Below, one piece after another: positions 37,296-46,666 of a stretch of DNA of 64,000 nt (its first letter is position 1; every line of letters begins with the position of its first letter). The notes under the pieces were generated by a model that saw nothing but the letters and a program-made list of their open reading frames with translations, was not told where the DNA came from and did no database searches. Location of the stretch: the NCBI RefSeq assembly GCF_000591055.1, contig NC_020388.1, positions 2,108,001 through 2,172,000 of the forward strand. Direction: 5' to 3'. This DNA comes from Natronomonas moolapensis 8.8.11 (GTDB lineage Archaea; Halobacteriota; Halobacteria; Halobacteriales; Haloarculaceae). The translations under genes were made by a program, and so were the position numbers.

Positions 37296-37909
37296 CGCTC
37301 GACAGACTCAGGCCGCTGGCCGAGCGGGGACTCGATCCCTTCGTCGGGGCGGCCGATCGGGTCGGATTGAGCCCGGACGGCGTTAGCGTCGTCGCGATCG
37401 GGTTCGCCGTCCTCGCGGGGGGCGCATACGCCGTCGCCGGGACCGAACTGTGGGGGATCGGCCCGGTCCCGGCGCTGTATCCCGTCGGGGCAGCCTTCGT
37501 CTTCCTGAACGGGTGGATGGACCTCGTCGACGGGGCTCTCGCCCGGCGTCAGGGGGTAGATTCCGTATCGGGCGATCTGCTCGATCACGTCCTCGACCGC
37601 TATGCCGACATCGTCGTCATCGCCGGTCTCGCCGCGGGCGTGGAGGCGTACCTCCTCGGCTTTCTGGCGGTCACCGGCGTGTTGATGACGTCGTACCTCG
37701 GCACGCAGGCCCAGGCGGTCGGCCTCGATCGCGTCTACGGCGGCCTCGTCGGCCGCGCCGACCGCCTGGCTATCATCGGCACCGTCACCGCGCTCTCGCC
37801 GGCGGTCGCCGGATACTCGCCCGTCGGCTGGCTGTTGGGTTTTCTCGCCGCTGTGGGCCACCTCACCGCCCTCCAACGCTTTTCGGCCGCGATGGGCGCA
37901 CTCGAGTGA
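37292..37909 (+). CDS. CDP-alcohol phosphatidyltransferase family protein
   Basis: 205 residues from GTG 37292. The signature D-G-x2-A-R-x8-G-x3-D-x3-D reads from 'DLVDGALARRQGVDS' to 'GDLLDHVLDRYAD'. About five to six membrane spans. It joins CDP-archaeol with a polar head group alcohol; in archaea likely archaetidylinositol-phosphate or archaetidylglycerol-phosphate synthesis, not resolved. Third gene of the hisC operon. Confidence 0.88.
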   Translation: MTLDRLRPLAERGLDPFVGAADRVGLSPDGVSVVAIGFAVLAGGAYAVAGTELWGIGPVPALYPVGAAFVFLNGWMDLVDGALARRQGVDSVSGDLLDHVLDRYADIVVIAGLAAGVEAYLLGFLAVTGVLMTSYLGTQAQAVGLDRVYGGLVGRADRLAIIGTVTALSPAVAGYSPVGWLLGFLAAVGHLTALQRFSAAMGALE

Positions 37910-37964
37910 CAGCGCCGGCCCGGGAGGCGGAAAACCCTTTTGTGCCGACGCGGTAAGGGCGGGT

Positions 37965-38486
37965 ATGGTCCAGTGTGAGATGTGCGGCACCGAGACGGGG
38001 TCGCCGAAGACGGTCAAGATCGAGGGGGCCGAACTCGACGTGTGCGACGAGTGTGCCGGCTTCGGGACGGAGGTGCGGACCGAAGACACGTCCTCAACGT
38101 CGACGAAGTACTCGACGTCCTCCTCGTCGTCGTCCTCCTCGTCGGAGTCGCAGTCGTCCTCACGCGGGTCCGGCAGCGGCAGCCGACGCGACATGTTCGA
38201 CGAGATGGACGAGGTCGTCCAGGACTACGACGACCGTGTCCGGAGCGCGCGCGAATCCGGGGGCCACACCCAAGAGGAACTCGCCGACCGCCTCAACGAG
38301 AAGGCGAGCCTCATCCGCAAGATCGAACGCGGCGACGTGCTCCCCAGCGACGACGTCCAGCGGAAACTAGAACGCGAACTCGGAATCGACCTCTCGATGG
38401 GCGGGTCCGACGACGACGCCGAGTGGTCTGGCGGTTCCTCGACTGGCGGGACGACGCTCGGCGACGTCGTCAAGCGAAAAGACTGA
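37965..38486 (+). CDS. MBF1-like multiprotein bridging factor (zinc ribbon plus HTH)
   Basis: 173 residues. N-terminal zinc ribbon 'QCEMCGTE ... VCDECAGFG', a Ser-rich linker of ~30 residues, and a C-terminal Xre-type HTH ('TQEELADRLNEKASLIRKI', 'IERGDVLPSDDVQRKLE'). This is the archaeal MBF1-like (TIGR00270) family, a basal transcription or translation factor. The last ~25 residues are acidic with Gly. Cytoplasmic. Confidence 0.88.
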   Translation: MVQCEMCGTETGSPKTVKIEGAELDVCDECAGFGTEVRTEDTSSTSTKYSTSSSSSSSSSESQSSSRGSGSGSRRDMFDEMDEVVQDYDDRVRSARESGGHTQEELADRLNEKASLIRKIERGDVLPSDDVQRKLERELGIDLSMGGSDDDAEWSGGSSTGGTTLGDVVKRKD

Positions 38487-38579
38487 ACCGTGCGGGGGCG
38501 TCGCGCTCCCGACCCGAACGGCCGTTTCCGCGGCCGAAACGACCCGAATCCCTTTTGAACGGCACCGAATAGAGCCCGC

Positions 38580-39452
38580 ATGGCAACGGGGCCGGCGACC
38601 GACGGCGACCGGACAAACGCGGGCGGGCGACCCTCGGCTCGGTCGATCGGTCGGACGCTGTTGTCGGCGCTCGTCTCGACGCCGGGACGGAGCACGGCGA
38701 CGGTGTTGGTCGCCGGGCCGTACCTGTGGCTCGGCTACTACGTGGTCGGCACCGCGAGCGGCCGCCTCGACGATGTCATCGTCGGCGGCGACTGGCTGAC
38801 GCTCGTGTTCACCACATACGCGCTGTTGTCGGCGCTCGCGCTCGCCCACCGGATTCTCCGTATCGGGGTGACGTCGCTGACCGTGGCGTACCTCCTCGAC
38901 GTCCTCGCGCTGACGTGGTTGACCGCTTTCTACTTCGTGTGGATGCTGGCCCGGGAACCGGTCGCGACGTCGACGACGGTGTCGGAGCTATACACACCAG
39001 TTCTCGCCGGCGAGCCGGCGGCGCTGTTGCAGGCCGGAACCGTCGCGGTCGTCGCGGTCGTCGTGGCGGGGATCGTTCTGTTTCCCCGCGAGGACCGCCG
39101 ACCGTTCAAAAACGAATTCCGGACGGCGCTCGTCACGTTCCCCGTCGTCGTGACCGCGGTCGTGTTGAGCGTCCGCCCCGGCCCGGACTCGTTGGTGTGG
39201 TCGCTCGTCGGTGGGGTGTTCGTCGGGACGCTCCTCGGCGGGCTCGGCCGGATCCACGTGATCGCGAGCGCGATCGCGAGGGGGCTTTTCGCGGCGCTGT
39301 CGCTGCTCGTGTGGGCGGCCGGTGCGCTCGCTTGGCTACTCGTGTACCGCCGACCGCCACCGAGCACCCACGTCGTCCTCGAACACGCCGGATGGACCCG
39401 CGAGGACGACCCCGAGGGCGACGCAAAAGAGGGGGCGAACCGCCGTCGATGA
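38580..39452 (+). CDS. Polytopic membrane protein, hypothetical
   Basis: 290 residues with about seven to eight hydrophobic spans (first 'TATVLVAGPYLWLGYYVVG', then 'WLTLVFTTYALLSALALAH', 'VTSLTVAYLLDVLALTWLT'). No transporter signature seen. The C-terminus is polar and acidic. Its stop overlaps the start of the next small gene (ATGA), linking it to the archaellum region by position. The role is unknown. Confidence 0.7.
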   Translation: MATGPATDGDRTNAGGRPSARSIGRTLLSALVSTPGRSTATVLVAGPYLWLGYYVVGTASGRLDDVIVGGDWLTLVFTTYALLSALALAHRILRIGVTSLTVAYLLDVLALTWLTAFYFVWMLAREPVATSTTVSELYTPVLAGEPAALLQAGTVAVVAVVVAGIVLFPREDRRPFKNEFRTALVTFPVVVTAVVLSVRPGPDSLVWSLVGGVFVGTLLGGLGRIHVIASAIARGLFAALSLLVWAAGALAWLLVYRRPPPSTHVVLEHAGWTREDDPEGDAKEGANRRR

Positions 39453-39676
39453 CCGGGTTCGACCTCCGCGGCGAGCGACACCGGCTCAAACAACTCACAG
39501 ACGACGGCGACGCGAAGCTATTCGAAAACAGAGCGGGCGTTCCGTGTCCCGTCTGCGGCGAGCGGTTCGCTCGGCTGTTCGTGGCCGAACGCGAGAGCGT
39601 CTCCTTTCCGGAAAACGACGGGTCGCGGTTCTGTCTCCTCCGGGACGGAGCCAGCGTGCACCTGTTTCGCCATTGA
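39449..39676 (+). CDS. Small zinc-knuckle protein beside the archaellum operon
   Basis: 75 residues. Contains one 'VPCPVCGERFARLFVAE' (CPxC) and ends 'FCLLRDGASVHLFRH', giving possible zinc ligands Cys2-Cys-His. I recall similar proteins labelled 'flagella cluster protein' in haloarchaea; that label is from memory. Coupled to the membrane protein upstream by ATGA. No activity can be read. Confidence 0.7.
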   Translation: MTGFDLRGERHRLKQLTDDGDAKLFENRAGVPCPVCGERFARLFVAERESVSFPENDGSRFCLLRDGASVHLFRH

Positions 39677-39702
39677 CCGGGGGAGACGCTGCCGGGACGT
39701 TA

Positions 39703-39710
39703 TTTATATA
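39703..39710 (+). promoter_or_regulatory. TATA box upstream of the archaellum motor operon
   Basis: TTTATATA is ~260 nt before the arlCDE ATG at 39966. With a start ~25 nt downstream, the transcript would have a leader of ~230 nt, unusual in haloarchaea. The stretch 39677-39965 carries no other gene. A second AT-rich site (CTAATTAG, ~39827-39834) could give a shorter leader. Confidence 0.45.
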
Positions 39711-39965
39711 TCCGGTCCGGTGGTCCTCGGTCCGATCGTCCGGGATCGGGAGCGAAAAAACCCCGGGACGGCGTCCGTATCCGGGTTCGATTTCGCCGGC
39801 GACACGGGCGGTGAAACGCCCCAAACCTAATTAGTGGATCTGGACCTACCGGAGAGTAACACGGCTACGGGCGATTCCCCCGCTCGCCGGACGCGCCACG
39901 AGGGACGGCGTTCCCGGACGCCATCCCGGACCCGACGGCCATCCGGGCTATACGAGGAACCCACA

Positions 39966-41615
39966 ATGATCGACAATCTGCTTGGCGGCGACGACGACGA
40001 TGGCTCCGACGAGAGCGACGCGGACGACATGGACGGTGGGCTGTTCGACGGGAACGAGAGCGACGACGACATGATGGGCGGCGACGACATGATGGGTGGC
40101 GACGACATGATGGGTGGTGACGATATGATGGGTGGCGACGACATGGGGTTCGACGACATGGACGACGGAGGCGGTGGGACGTCCGCGGAGATGGACAACC
40201 GGATCGACGAACTCGAAAACGAGGTCGCGTCGCTGTCGTCGACTGTCAACACGGTCAAAAGCGAGAACGAACAGATCAGCGAGTCGGTCGGCGAGGTCGA
40301 AGAGAACGTCCGGAAGCTGCTCGAGGTCTACGAGATGGTGACGCGCGGAGTAAATCCGTTCGTCGACGAGAACGAGATTGGTGACGCGTTCGGCGGCGGT
40401 ACCGGGGGTGGCGCTGGCGGCGGTTCGATGGGGCTGTTCGGTGACGACGAGGACGAACAGGCCGACGTCGACGACGCCGTCTCGGCTGCGGACGCGGACG
40501 AGTTCTTCGACGACGACCTCGACGACGACCTCGACGGCGGGGACGGCGACTTCGACGACTTCGACGACGGTGACTTCGACGACTCCGACGACGGCTTCGA
40601 CGACTCCGACGACGGCTTCGACGACTCCGACGACGGCTTCGACGATTTCGATGACGGCGGCTTCGACGGCACGGACGGCGATGCCGACGACGACGGGGGT
40701 GGAGGCGACGGGAAATCCTTCGAGGAGCTCAAAGCCGAATACGACTCCGGGGAGGCCGACTGGGACGACGAAGGCGAAGACGCTGTCGACGCCGCCGACG
40801 AGGCGGACCCGGTCGGGAACGCAGCCGACGCGGAGCCGACCGAGGGAGCCGACGACGGCGTTTTCGACCCCGAGGGGTCCGACACGGACGACGAAATTGG
40901 ATCATCGACGGCCTCCGAACCGATAGCGGCGACGGTGACAGAAGACGTCGACGAGGGTGTCACAGACGCCGACTCCACCGGGAGCGCCGGGACGGCGTCA
41001 GCCGATACCGGACCGCCCGTGGGCGGTGGAAAGCCCTATCTCGACACCCTCCCGTCGGGATACGTCGCTGACATCGTCGTCATGGACTGGCTGGAGTTCC
41101 TCGTCGAGGAGGCGGGAGTCGACGGGGCGGCGCGGACGATCGCCTATTACGAGGCGATCGATTGGATCGACGAGGCGGCCGGAGAGACCCTACAGACGTT
41201 TCTGAATGGATTCGGTGACGGCGCCGAGACTGATCCCGACCCCCGATCCTCGCTGACCGTCGCCCACCACAACCGGAGCCTCCGATTCATTAGCCGGATC
41301 GCGAACCCGGATATGGAGCTGGTGGCGTTCGACGAGCGGGCCGAGGCTGGAGCCTCCGGGCGCGGGTCGGAACGGAACGCGGGACCGGTGCCGCGGGCGT
41401 CCGACGGGCAGGGCGTCCGGTCCGGGCGGCCCGACGGGCGGGGCGTCGAGTCGGACGGCGGCCGGAACCTCGCCGGAAGCTGGGATCGGGCGTCCGGGGG
41501 CTCGCACGATGAGGGCCGCTCCGAACCCGGATCGCGGTCGGGGGGACGGCCCGCGGACGAAGAGACCGGTCGGACGGAATCGGGGTTCGACTGGGGCGAC
41601 GAGGGGACGGAGTAA
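39966..41615 (+). CDS. arlCDE: Archaellum motor protein ArlCDE (FlaC/D/E fusion)
   Basis: 549 residues from ATG 39966. The N-terminal part is acidic with four MMGGDD repeats, then a coiled coil 'RIDELENEVASLSSTVNTVK' and 'YEMVTRGVNPFVDENE' (FlaC-like). A long Asp/Gly/Phe-rich linker with 21-bp repeats follows, then the FlaD/E domain 'YLDTLPSGYVADIVVMDWLE' to 'LTVAHHNRSLRFISRIANPD', ending in a disordered Arg/Gly/Ser tail. It links the archaellum motor to the chemotaxis adaptor CheF at the cytoplasmic face. First gene of the motor operon. Confidence 0.92.
   Translation: MIDNLLGGDDDDGSDESDADDMDGGLFDGNESDDDMMGGDDMMGGDDMMGGDDMMGGDDMGFDDMDDGGGGTSAEMDNRIDELENEVASLSSTVNTVKSENEQISESVGEVEENVRKLLEVYEMVTRGVNPFVDENEIGDAFGGGTGGGAGGGSMGLFGDDEDEQADVDDAVSAADADEFFDDDLDDDLDGGDGDFDDFDDGDFDDSDDGFDDSDDGFDDSDDGFDDFDDGGFDGTDGDADDDGGGGDGKSFEELKAEYDSGEADWDDEGEDAVDAADEADPVGNAADAEPTEGADDGVFDPEGSDTDDEIGSSTASEPIAATVTEDVDEGVTDADSTGSAGTASADTGPPVGGGKPYLDTLPSGYVADIVVMDWLEFLVEEAGVDGAARTIAYYEAIDWIDEAAGETLQTFLNGFGDGAETDPDPRSSLTVAHHNRSLRFISRIANPDMELVAFDERAEAGASGRGSERNAGPVPRASDGQGVRSGRPDGRGVESDGGRNLAGSWDRASGGSHDEGRSEPGSRSGGRPADEETGRTESGFDWGDEGTE
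40071..40142 (+). repeat. 18-bp tandem repeat in arlCDE, four copies
   Basis: Four units of ATGATGGGTGGCGACGAC type (40071, 40089, 40107, 40125), differing at a few third positions; they encode MMGGDD four times. In-frame, so copy-number change would keep the protein open. Confidence 0.85.
40575..40658 (+). repeat. 21-bp tandem repeat in arlCDE, three exact plus one degenerate copy
   Basis: Three copies of a 21-bp unit (40575, 40596, 40617) encode FDDSDDG three times; a fourth degenerate copy encodes FDDFDDG. Lies in the acidic linker between the FlaC-like and FlaD/E-like parts. Confidence 0.85.
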
Positions 41616-41622
41616 CGCCACT

Positions 41623-42381
41623 ATGCAAGACACACGAAACATACGCTCGCTGGGACTCGAGGACCACGACCGACTCAACAAGGAGCTGGGGGGCGGGATC
41701 CCGCGGGGGAGCATCGTCCTCATGGAGGGTGATTACGGCGCCGGCAAGAGCGCCATCTCCCAGCGGTTCGCCTACGGGTTCTGCGAGGAGGAGACGACCG
41801 TCAGTTTCCTCTCAACGGAGCTCACGGTCGGCGGTTTCCTCGACCAGATGCACTCGCTGTCCTACGACGTCGTCGATCACCTCCTCGACGAGCGGCTGTT
41901 GTTCCTGCACGCCAACCTCGACACCGGTGGCGTCCTCTCCGGGGGGAACGACGACGAAAGTCGGATGGACCTGCTCACGCGTCTGATGGACGCCGAAACG
42001 ATGTGGACCGCCGACGTCGTCATCGTCGACACGTTCGACGCCATCCTCCGGAACGACCCGACCTTCGAGGCGCTGATCCGGAAGAACGAGGAGCGACAGG
42101 CCGCCCTGGAGATCATCTCTTTTTTCCGCGATATGATCTCCGAGGGTAAGATCATCGTGTTGACGGTCGATCCGTCGACGGTCGACGGCGACGCGATCGG
42201 GCCGTTCCGGGCCATCGCCGACGTGTTCATCGAACTCGAGATGGTGGAGGTCGGCAACGACGTGCGCCGACAGGTCTCGGTGAAGCGCTTTGCGGGTATG
42301 GGCGAACAGGTCGGTGACACGATCGGGTACTCCGTCCGCTCGGGAACCGGAATCGTCATCGAGAGCCGAAGCGTCGCATAA
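41623..42381 (+). CDS. arlH: Archaellum ATP-binding protein ArlH (FlaH)
   Basis: 252 residues from ATG 41623. KaiC/RecA-like fold: Walker A 'LMEGDYGAGKSAISQRF', Walker B-like 'ADVVIVDTFDAIL', and C-terminal strands 'ADVFIELEMVEVGNDVRRQV'. It binds but hardly hydrolyses ATP and forms a ring under ArlI in the motor. Its last base is the first of the arlI ATG (TAATG). Confidence 0.94.
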   Translation: MQDTRNIRSLGLEDHDRLNKELGGGIPRGSIVLMEGDYGAGKSAISQRFAYGFCEEETTVSFLSTELTVGGFLDQMHSLSYDVVDHLLDERLLFLHANLDTGGVLSGGNDDESRMDLLTRLMDAETMWTADVVIVDTFDAILRNDPTFEALIRKNEERQAALEIISFFRDMISEGKIIVLTVDPSTVDGDAIGPFRAIADVFIELEMVEVGNDVRRQVSVKRFAGMGEQVGDTIGYSVRSGTGIVIESRSVA

Positions 42382-44054
42382 TGACGGAACTGGGAACCGC
42401 CAAACCCTCGGACGAACTCAGACAGGCCGCGGCGAACAGACCGCACCTCCGCGAGCACCTCAAGAAGTTCAAACAGATAACCGGGGAGTTCCCCCTGTTC
42501 ATAGAGGAGGCCGACGGCGAGTACGAGACGAACCGACCGAACGTCCTCTACCCCGTCGGCGGGCCGATCTACTGTCACATCTACGGCGACGTCGGCCGCG
42601 ACATGAAGTACTACGCGATCGAACCGACGCTGTCAGGCGACGAGATGGAGGTGTTCGAGGGGATCAAAGACGAACTCCTCCGACGCAGCGTCACGAAGGC
42701 GGCCCCACAGAGCGAGTCCGAGTACGGCGACCGGATCGAGGAACTCCTCTCGGAGGCGACGCAGATCGAGGGCGAAGAACCCGAGGACCTCCTCGAACGC
42801 ATCCGCTTTCGGATCGACCCCAACACCGAGGAAGTCTCGCGGGGCACGTTCGAGAACATCCGCTATCGGTTGAACCGCGACATCGTCGGGTTGGGCCCGC
42901 TCGAACCGGTGATGCGCGATCCGGCCAACGAGGACATCCACGTCATCGGCCCCAACGAGTGTTACGTCGACCACAGCGTCTACGGGATGTTGAAAACGAC
43001 GGTCGACTTCGGAACGGAGGCGGAGTTCGACAACTGGCTCCGGAACATGGGCGAACGGATCGGCGACCCCTTGAGCGACTCGGACCCGATCGTCGACTCG
43101 ACGCTTCCCGACGGCTCCCGGCTGAACGTCATCTACAGCGACGACGTGAGCCTGAAAGGGCCGAGCCTCACGATCCGCCAGGGCGATGACGTCCCCCTTT
43201 CTGTCAACCAGATTACAAAATGGGGGACGCTGTCGCCGGAGCTGGCGGCGTACCTGTGGCTCTGTCTCGAGAACGAACAGACCGTCTTCGTCGTCGGCGA
43301 GACGGCCTCGGGGAAGACCACGACGTTGAACTCCATCATGTCGTTCATTCCCCGGGACTCGAAGATCTACTCGGCGGAGGACACCGCCGAGGTGATGCCG
43401 CCCCACGACACCTGGCAGCAACTGCTCACGCGGGAGGGCGGCGGCGAGGACTCCCAAGACGTCGATATGTTCAATCTCGTCGAGGCGGCGTTGCGGTCGC
43501 GCCCCGAGTACATCATCGTCGGCGAGGTTCGCGGCGAGGAGGGGCGGATGGCCTTTCAGGCGGCCCAGACCGGCCATCCGGTCATGTTGACGTTTCACGC
43601 CTCCGACATCGTCTCGATGATCCAGCGCTTCACCGGCGAACCGATCAACGTCCCGGAGACGTTCATGGACAACGCCGACGTCGCGCTGTTCCAGAACCGC
43701 GTCAAACAGGGCGACGACGTGTTGCGCCGGGTGACGAGCGTCCAAGAGATCGAAGGCTACTCGAAGGAGATGGACGGCGTCGTCACCCGCCAGGCGTTCT
43801 ACTGGGACCCCGTCGAGGACGAGATCGTCTTCCAGGGGATGAACAACTCCTACGTCCTCGAGGACCAGATCGCCGAGTTGCTCGGCTACCCCGACACCCG
43901 AAAGATCTACGACGACCTCCAGTACCGCGCGGACATCATCGAGCGGATGATCCAGGAGGACATCCTCGGTTACCACGAGGTCAACGACGCGATCGCGAGC
44001 TTCCAGCGCGACGGTATCGAGGGCCTCCCGTTTACCATCACCCGGAGTGATTGA
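42381..44054 (+). CDS. arlI: Archaellum assembly and rotation ATPase ArlI (FlaI)
   Basis: 557 residues. N-terminal domain ('KFKQITGEFPLFIEEADGEY'), then the secretion-ATPase core: Walker A 'VGETASGKTTTLNSIM', Asp box 'IYSAEDTAEVMPPHD', Walker B 'PEYIIVGEVRGEEGRM', His box 'GHPVMLTFHASD'. Hexameric; drives archaellin export and filament rotation. Overlaps arlH by one base and arlJ by four. Confidence 0.95.
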   Translation: MTELGTAKPSDELRQAAANRPHLREHLKKFKQITGEFPLFIEEADGEYETNRPNVLYPVGGPIYCHIYGDVGRDMKYYAIEPTLSGDEMEVFEGIKDELLRRSVTKAAPQSESEYGDRIEELLSEATQIEGEEPEDLLERIRFRIDPNTEEVSRGTFENIRYRLNRDIVGLGPLEPVMRDPANEDIHVIGPNECYVDHSVYGMLKTTVDFGTEAEFDNWLRNMGERIGDPLSDSDPIVDSTLPDGSRLNVIYSDDVSLKGPSLTIRQGDDVPLSVNQITKWGTLSPELAAYLWLCLENEQTVFVVGETASGKTTTLNSIMSFIPRDSKIYSAEDTAEVMPPHDTWQQLLTREGGGEDSQDVDMFNLVEAALRSRPEYIIVGEVRGEEGRMAFQAAQTGHPVMLTFHASDIVSMIQRFTGEPINVPETFMDNADVALFQNRVKQGDDVLRRVTSVQEIEGYSKEMDGVVTRQAFYWDPVEDEIVFQGMNNSYVLEDQIAELLGYPDTRKIYDDLQYRADIIERMIQEDILGYHEVNDAIASFQRDGIEGLPFTITRSD

Positions 44055-45787
44055 CTGTGGGTACCGCCGGACGCACCGCCCAGGCGACCCAACTCGCCGG
44101 ATCGATTCTCGACGCCTACGACCGGATGGAGATGGACACGCGGCGGTACGTGCTTACGGTGCTTCTCCCGACGACGGTCCTCTTCGTCGGGACGGTCGCC
44201 CTCGCGATCGCCTGGCCGACGCTGTTTCTCGTTCGGTTGCTGTTGCCGGTGCTCGGGCTGGTGTTTCTTGTGACCGGCGTCGCGTACCCAAAGGTCGCGG
44301 TCGACCGCCGCCGTATCGGGATGGAAAATCGGTTTCACCTGATGGTCACACACATGACGGTCCTCTCGACGACGAACATCGACCGGATGGAGGTGTTCCG
44401 GAAACTCGCAAACGAGGACGAGTACGGCGAACTCACCGTCGAGAACCGCCGGATCGTCCAGTTGGTCGACACCTGGAATCAGAGCCTCGACGACGCCCTG
44501 CGCCGCCGTGCCAAGCAGGTTCCGAGCGATTCTCTCACCGACCTCTATGACCGACTCGCCTACACCCTCGGCGCAGGCCAGGAGATGTCGGATTTCCTCT
44601 TCGAGGAGCAAAGCGTCATAATCGAAAACTACAGTACGATCTACGAGCAGTCCCTCGAGAACCTCGACGTGATGAAGGACCTGTACCTGTCGATGGTGCT
44701 GTCGATGACGTTCGCGCTGGTCTTCGCCGTCGTTCTCCCGATCCTGACGGGGACGAACCCGACGTGGACGGTGGCGGCGGTCATCGCCATGTTCGTCTTC
44801 GTCCAGCTGGGCTTTTTTCTCGTCATCCGCGCGATCGTCCCCTACGACCCGCTTTGGTACGTCGAGGAGGGCTACCGGACGCGTTCGAAGCAGCTCCTCG
44901 TGGGGAGTTCCGCGGTCGCCGTTGGGCTGTTCTCGCTCGTCGTCCTCTCGATGCTCGCGAGCACGTTCGGCGTCGCGCCGTTTCCGACGCTGGTTCCGAT
45001 GGGAGCCATCCCGCAGCCGCTGTATCTGGCGATCCCGACGCTGCCGTTTTTATTTCCGGCGTTCGTCTTCCGCCGGCAGGAGCGGGCGATCATCGACCGC
45101 GACGAGGAGTTTCCGAGCTTCATCAGGGCGCTCGGGGCCAGCGAGAGCGCGAAACAGTCGACCACGTCGATGGTGTTGCGGACGCTTCGGAAGAAGGACT
45201 TCGGGGCGCTGACCGAGAACCTCGACGACCTCTATCGCCGCCTCAACATGCGGCTCGACACCGAGAGCGCCTGGCGGTACTTCGCCGAGGACACCAACTC
45301 CTACGTGATCCAGAAGTTCAGCGAGATGTATCTCATCGGCCGCGAAATGGGCGGGGACCCGAAGCTGCTCGGGGAGTTGATAAGCAAGAACATGAACGAA
45401 CTCGCACAGCTCCGCGAGCGCCGCCGACAGGTCGCGGTGACGCTCGTCGGACTGCTGTACGGGATCAGTGCCGCGTCGGCGTTCGCCTTCTTTACCGGCC
45501 TCGAGATCGCGGTGATCATGGCCGGGTTCGACATCGACGTCGGCAGCGGCGCGGTCGATTTCGGCCAGCTCATCCACACCGAGATGTACAACGTCCCGCT
45601 GTTGCGGTATTTGTTGTTCCTCGTGTTGTTGTTCAACGCGGTCGTCTCCTCGTTGACGATCCGGACCGCCGACGGCGGCCACTACGGCAATGCGCTGTTG
45701 CACTTCGTCGGGTTGATCTGGGTCGGCTGTCTGACCGCTGTCGCGACCGAATCGCTGATCAGCATGCTCCTCGATGTAGACCTATGA
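44051..45787 (+). CDS. arlJ: Archaellum membrane platform protein ArlJ (FlaJ)
   Basis: 578 residues from TTG 44051 (overlapping the arlI stop as TTGA); GTG 44057 is the alternative start. Contains two type II secretion F domains with hydrophobic segments near ~35-75, ~215-265, ~285-340 and ~465-570. It is the membrane anchor for ArlI and ArlH. Followed by cheF with an ATGA overlap at 45784. Confidence 0.93.
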   Translation: MTVGTAGRTAQATQLAGSILDAYDRMEMDTRRYVLTVLLPTTVLFVGTVALAIAWPTLFLVRLLLPVLGLVFLVTGVAYPKVAVDRRRIGMENRFHLMVTHMTVLSTTNIDRMEVFRKLANEDEYGELTVENRRIVQLVDTWNQSLDDALRRRAKQVPSDSLTDLYDRLAYTLGAGQEMSDFLFEEQSVIIENYSTIYEQSLENLDVMKDLYLSMVLSMTFALVFAVVLPILTGTNPTWTVAAVIAMFVFVQLGFFLVIRAIVPYDPLWYVEEGYRTRSKQLLVGSSAVAVGLFSLVVLSMLASTFGVAPFPTLVPMGAIPQPLYLAIPTLPFLFPAFVFRRQERAIIDRDEEFPSFIRALGASESAKQSTTSMVLRTLRKKDFGALTENLDDLYRRLNMRLDTESAWRYFAEDTNSYVIQKFSEMYLIGREMGGDPKLLGELISKNMNELAQLRERRRQVAVTLVGLLYGISAASAFAFFTGLEIAVIMAGFDIDVGSGAVDFGQLIHTEMYNVPLLRYLLFLVLLFNAVVSSLTIRTADGGHYGNALLHFVGLIWVGCLTAVATESLISMLLDVDL

Positions 45788-46662
45788 GCGGGGAGGAACG
45801 CGCCGTTGCGGACTTCGTCGGCCGGTTCGCCCGGAACCCGAAGACGGGCGTCGGCGACGAACCCGAACGCGCTCGCGTCGTGATGAGTCAAAAACGGCTC
45901 GTCGTCGCCGGCGAGGACCGGATCGCGGTGCCGCTGTCGTCCGTCGTCGACGTCGTCGTCGGCAACGTCCCGCCGAACCTGCGTGACCTCTTCGATTCGA
46001 CCGTCACAGTAGGGTACCGAGAAAACGATAGCGTCGAGACCCTCCTCATCGAGGGGGGCGACGAAACGATGGCGAAGTTCCAGACGGTCCTATTTAAGTG
46101 CCTCCTCAACGGGACGAAAGCGCGGGTCAAACACCCGGCCAGAGTCGGCGGACGAGTGGCTGACAGCCCGGTCCGGACCGCGAAGCTCTCGATCACGTCC
46201 GAGCGGGTCGCGTTCGAGACCAGGGCCGGGACGGTCGGGATCGACATCACGAACGTCGTCGGCTTCGAGCGCACCGAGCGCGCCCCGGACGGGACCGAGC
46301 GCCCGACGCTCCTGGTCAGACACGCCGACGACGGCCAGGTGACGATGTCGCTCGTCGCGCCGAGTTCGACGCGTCGGTTGAACCTCCTCGGGCGGTTCCT
46401 CCGGATCGAGTACGGCCAACTGCTCTCGGCGGTCGCCGACATCAACCTCAGCGAACCCGAGACGCAGCTTCTCGTCGCGGTCTACGCCACCGGGGGCGAC
46501 ATCGACTTCGCGAGCGTCCTCGACGGCGACGCCGCCCGGGCCACCAACGTCGTGAACTCGCTGCGCGAGAAGGGCCTGATCGAGGAGGACCCGGCGGGGA
46601 TCTCCCTGACGACTCACGGCCAGGTCGTGGTGACCCAGCGGGTCGAGGACGTCAATATATGA
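45784..46662 (+). CDS. cheF: Taxis protein CheF
   Basis: 292 residues from ATG 45784. Archaeal CheF (DUF439) type: starts MSGEERAVADFVGRFARNP, with strand-rich middle 'RIAVPLSSVVDVVVGNVPP' and a C-terminal winged helix 'EPETQLLVAVYATGGDIDFA' to 'EKGLIEEDPAGISLTTHGQV'. It connects CheY, CheD and CheC to ArlCDE. Last gene of the motor operon; the facing phosphoesterase gene ends 4 bp away. Confidence 0.9.
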   Translation: MSGEERAVADFVGRFARNPKTGVGDEPERARVVMSQKRLVVAGEDRIAVPLSSVVDVVVGNVPPNLRDLFDSTVTVGYRENDSVETLLIEGGDETMAKFQTVLFKCLLNGTKARVKHPARVGGRVADSPVRTAKLSITSERVAFETRAGTVGIDITNVVGFERTERAPDGTERPTLLVRHADDGQVTMSLVAPSSTRRLNLLGRFLRIEYGQLLSAVADINLSEPETQLLVAVYATGGDIDFASVLDGDAARATNVVNSLREKGLIEEDPAGISLTTHGQVVVTQRVEDVNI

Positions 46663-46666
46663 GCCG

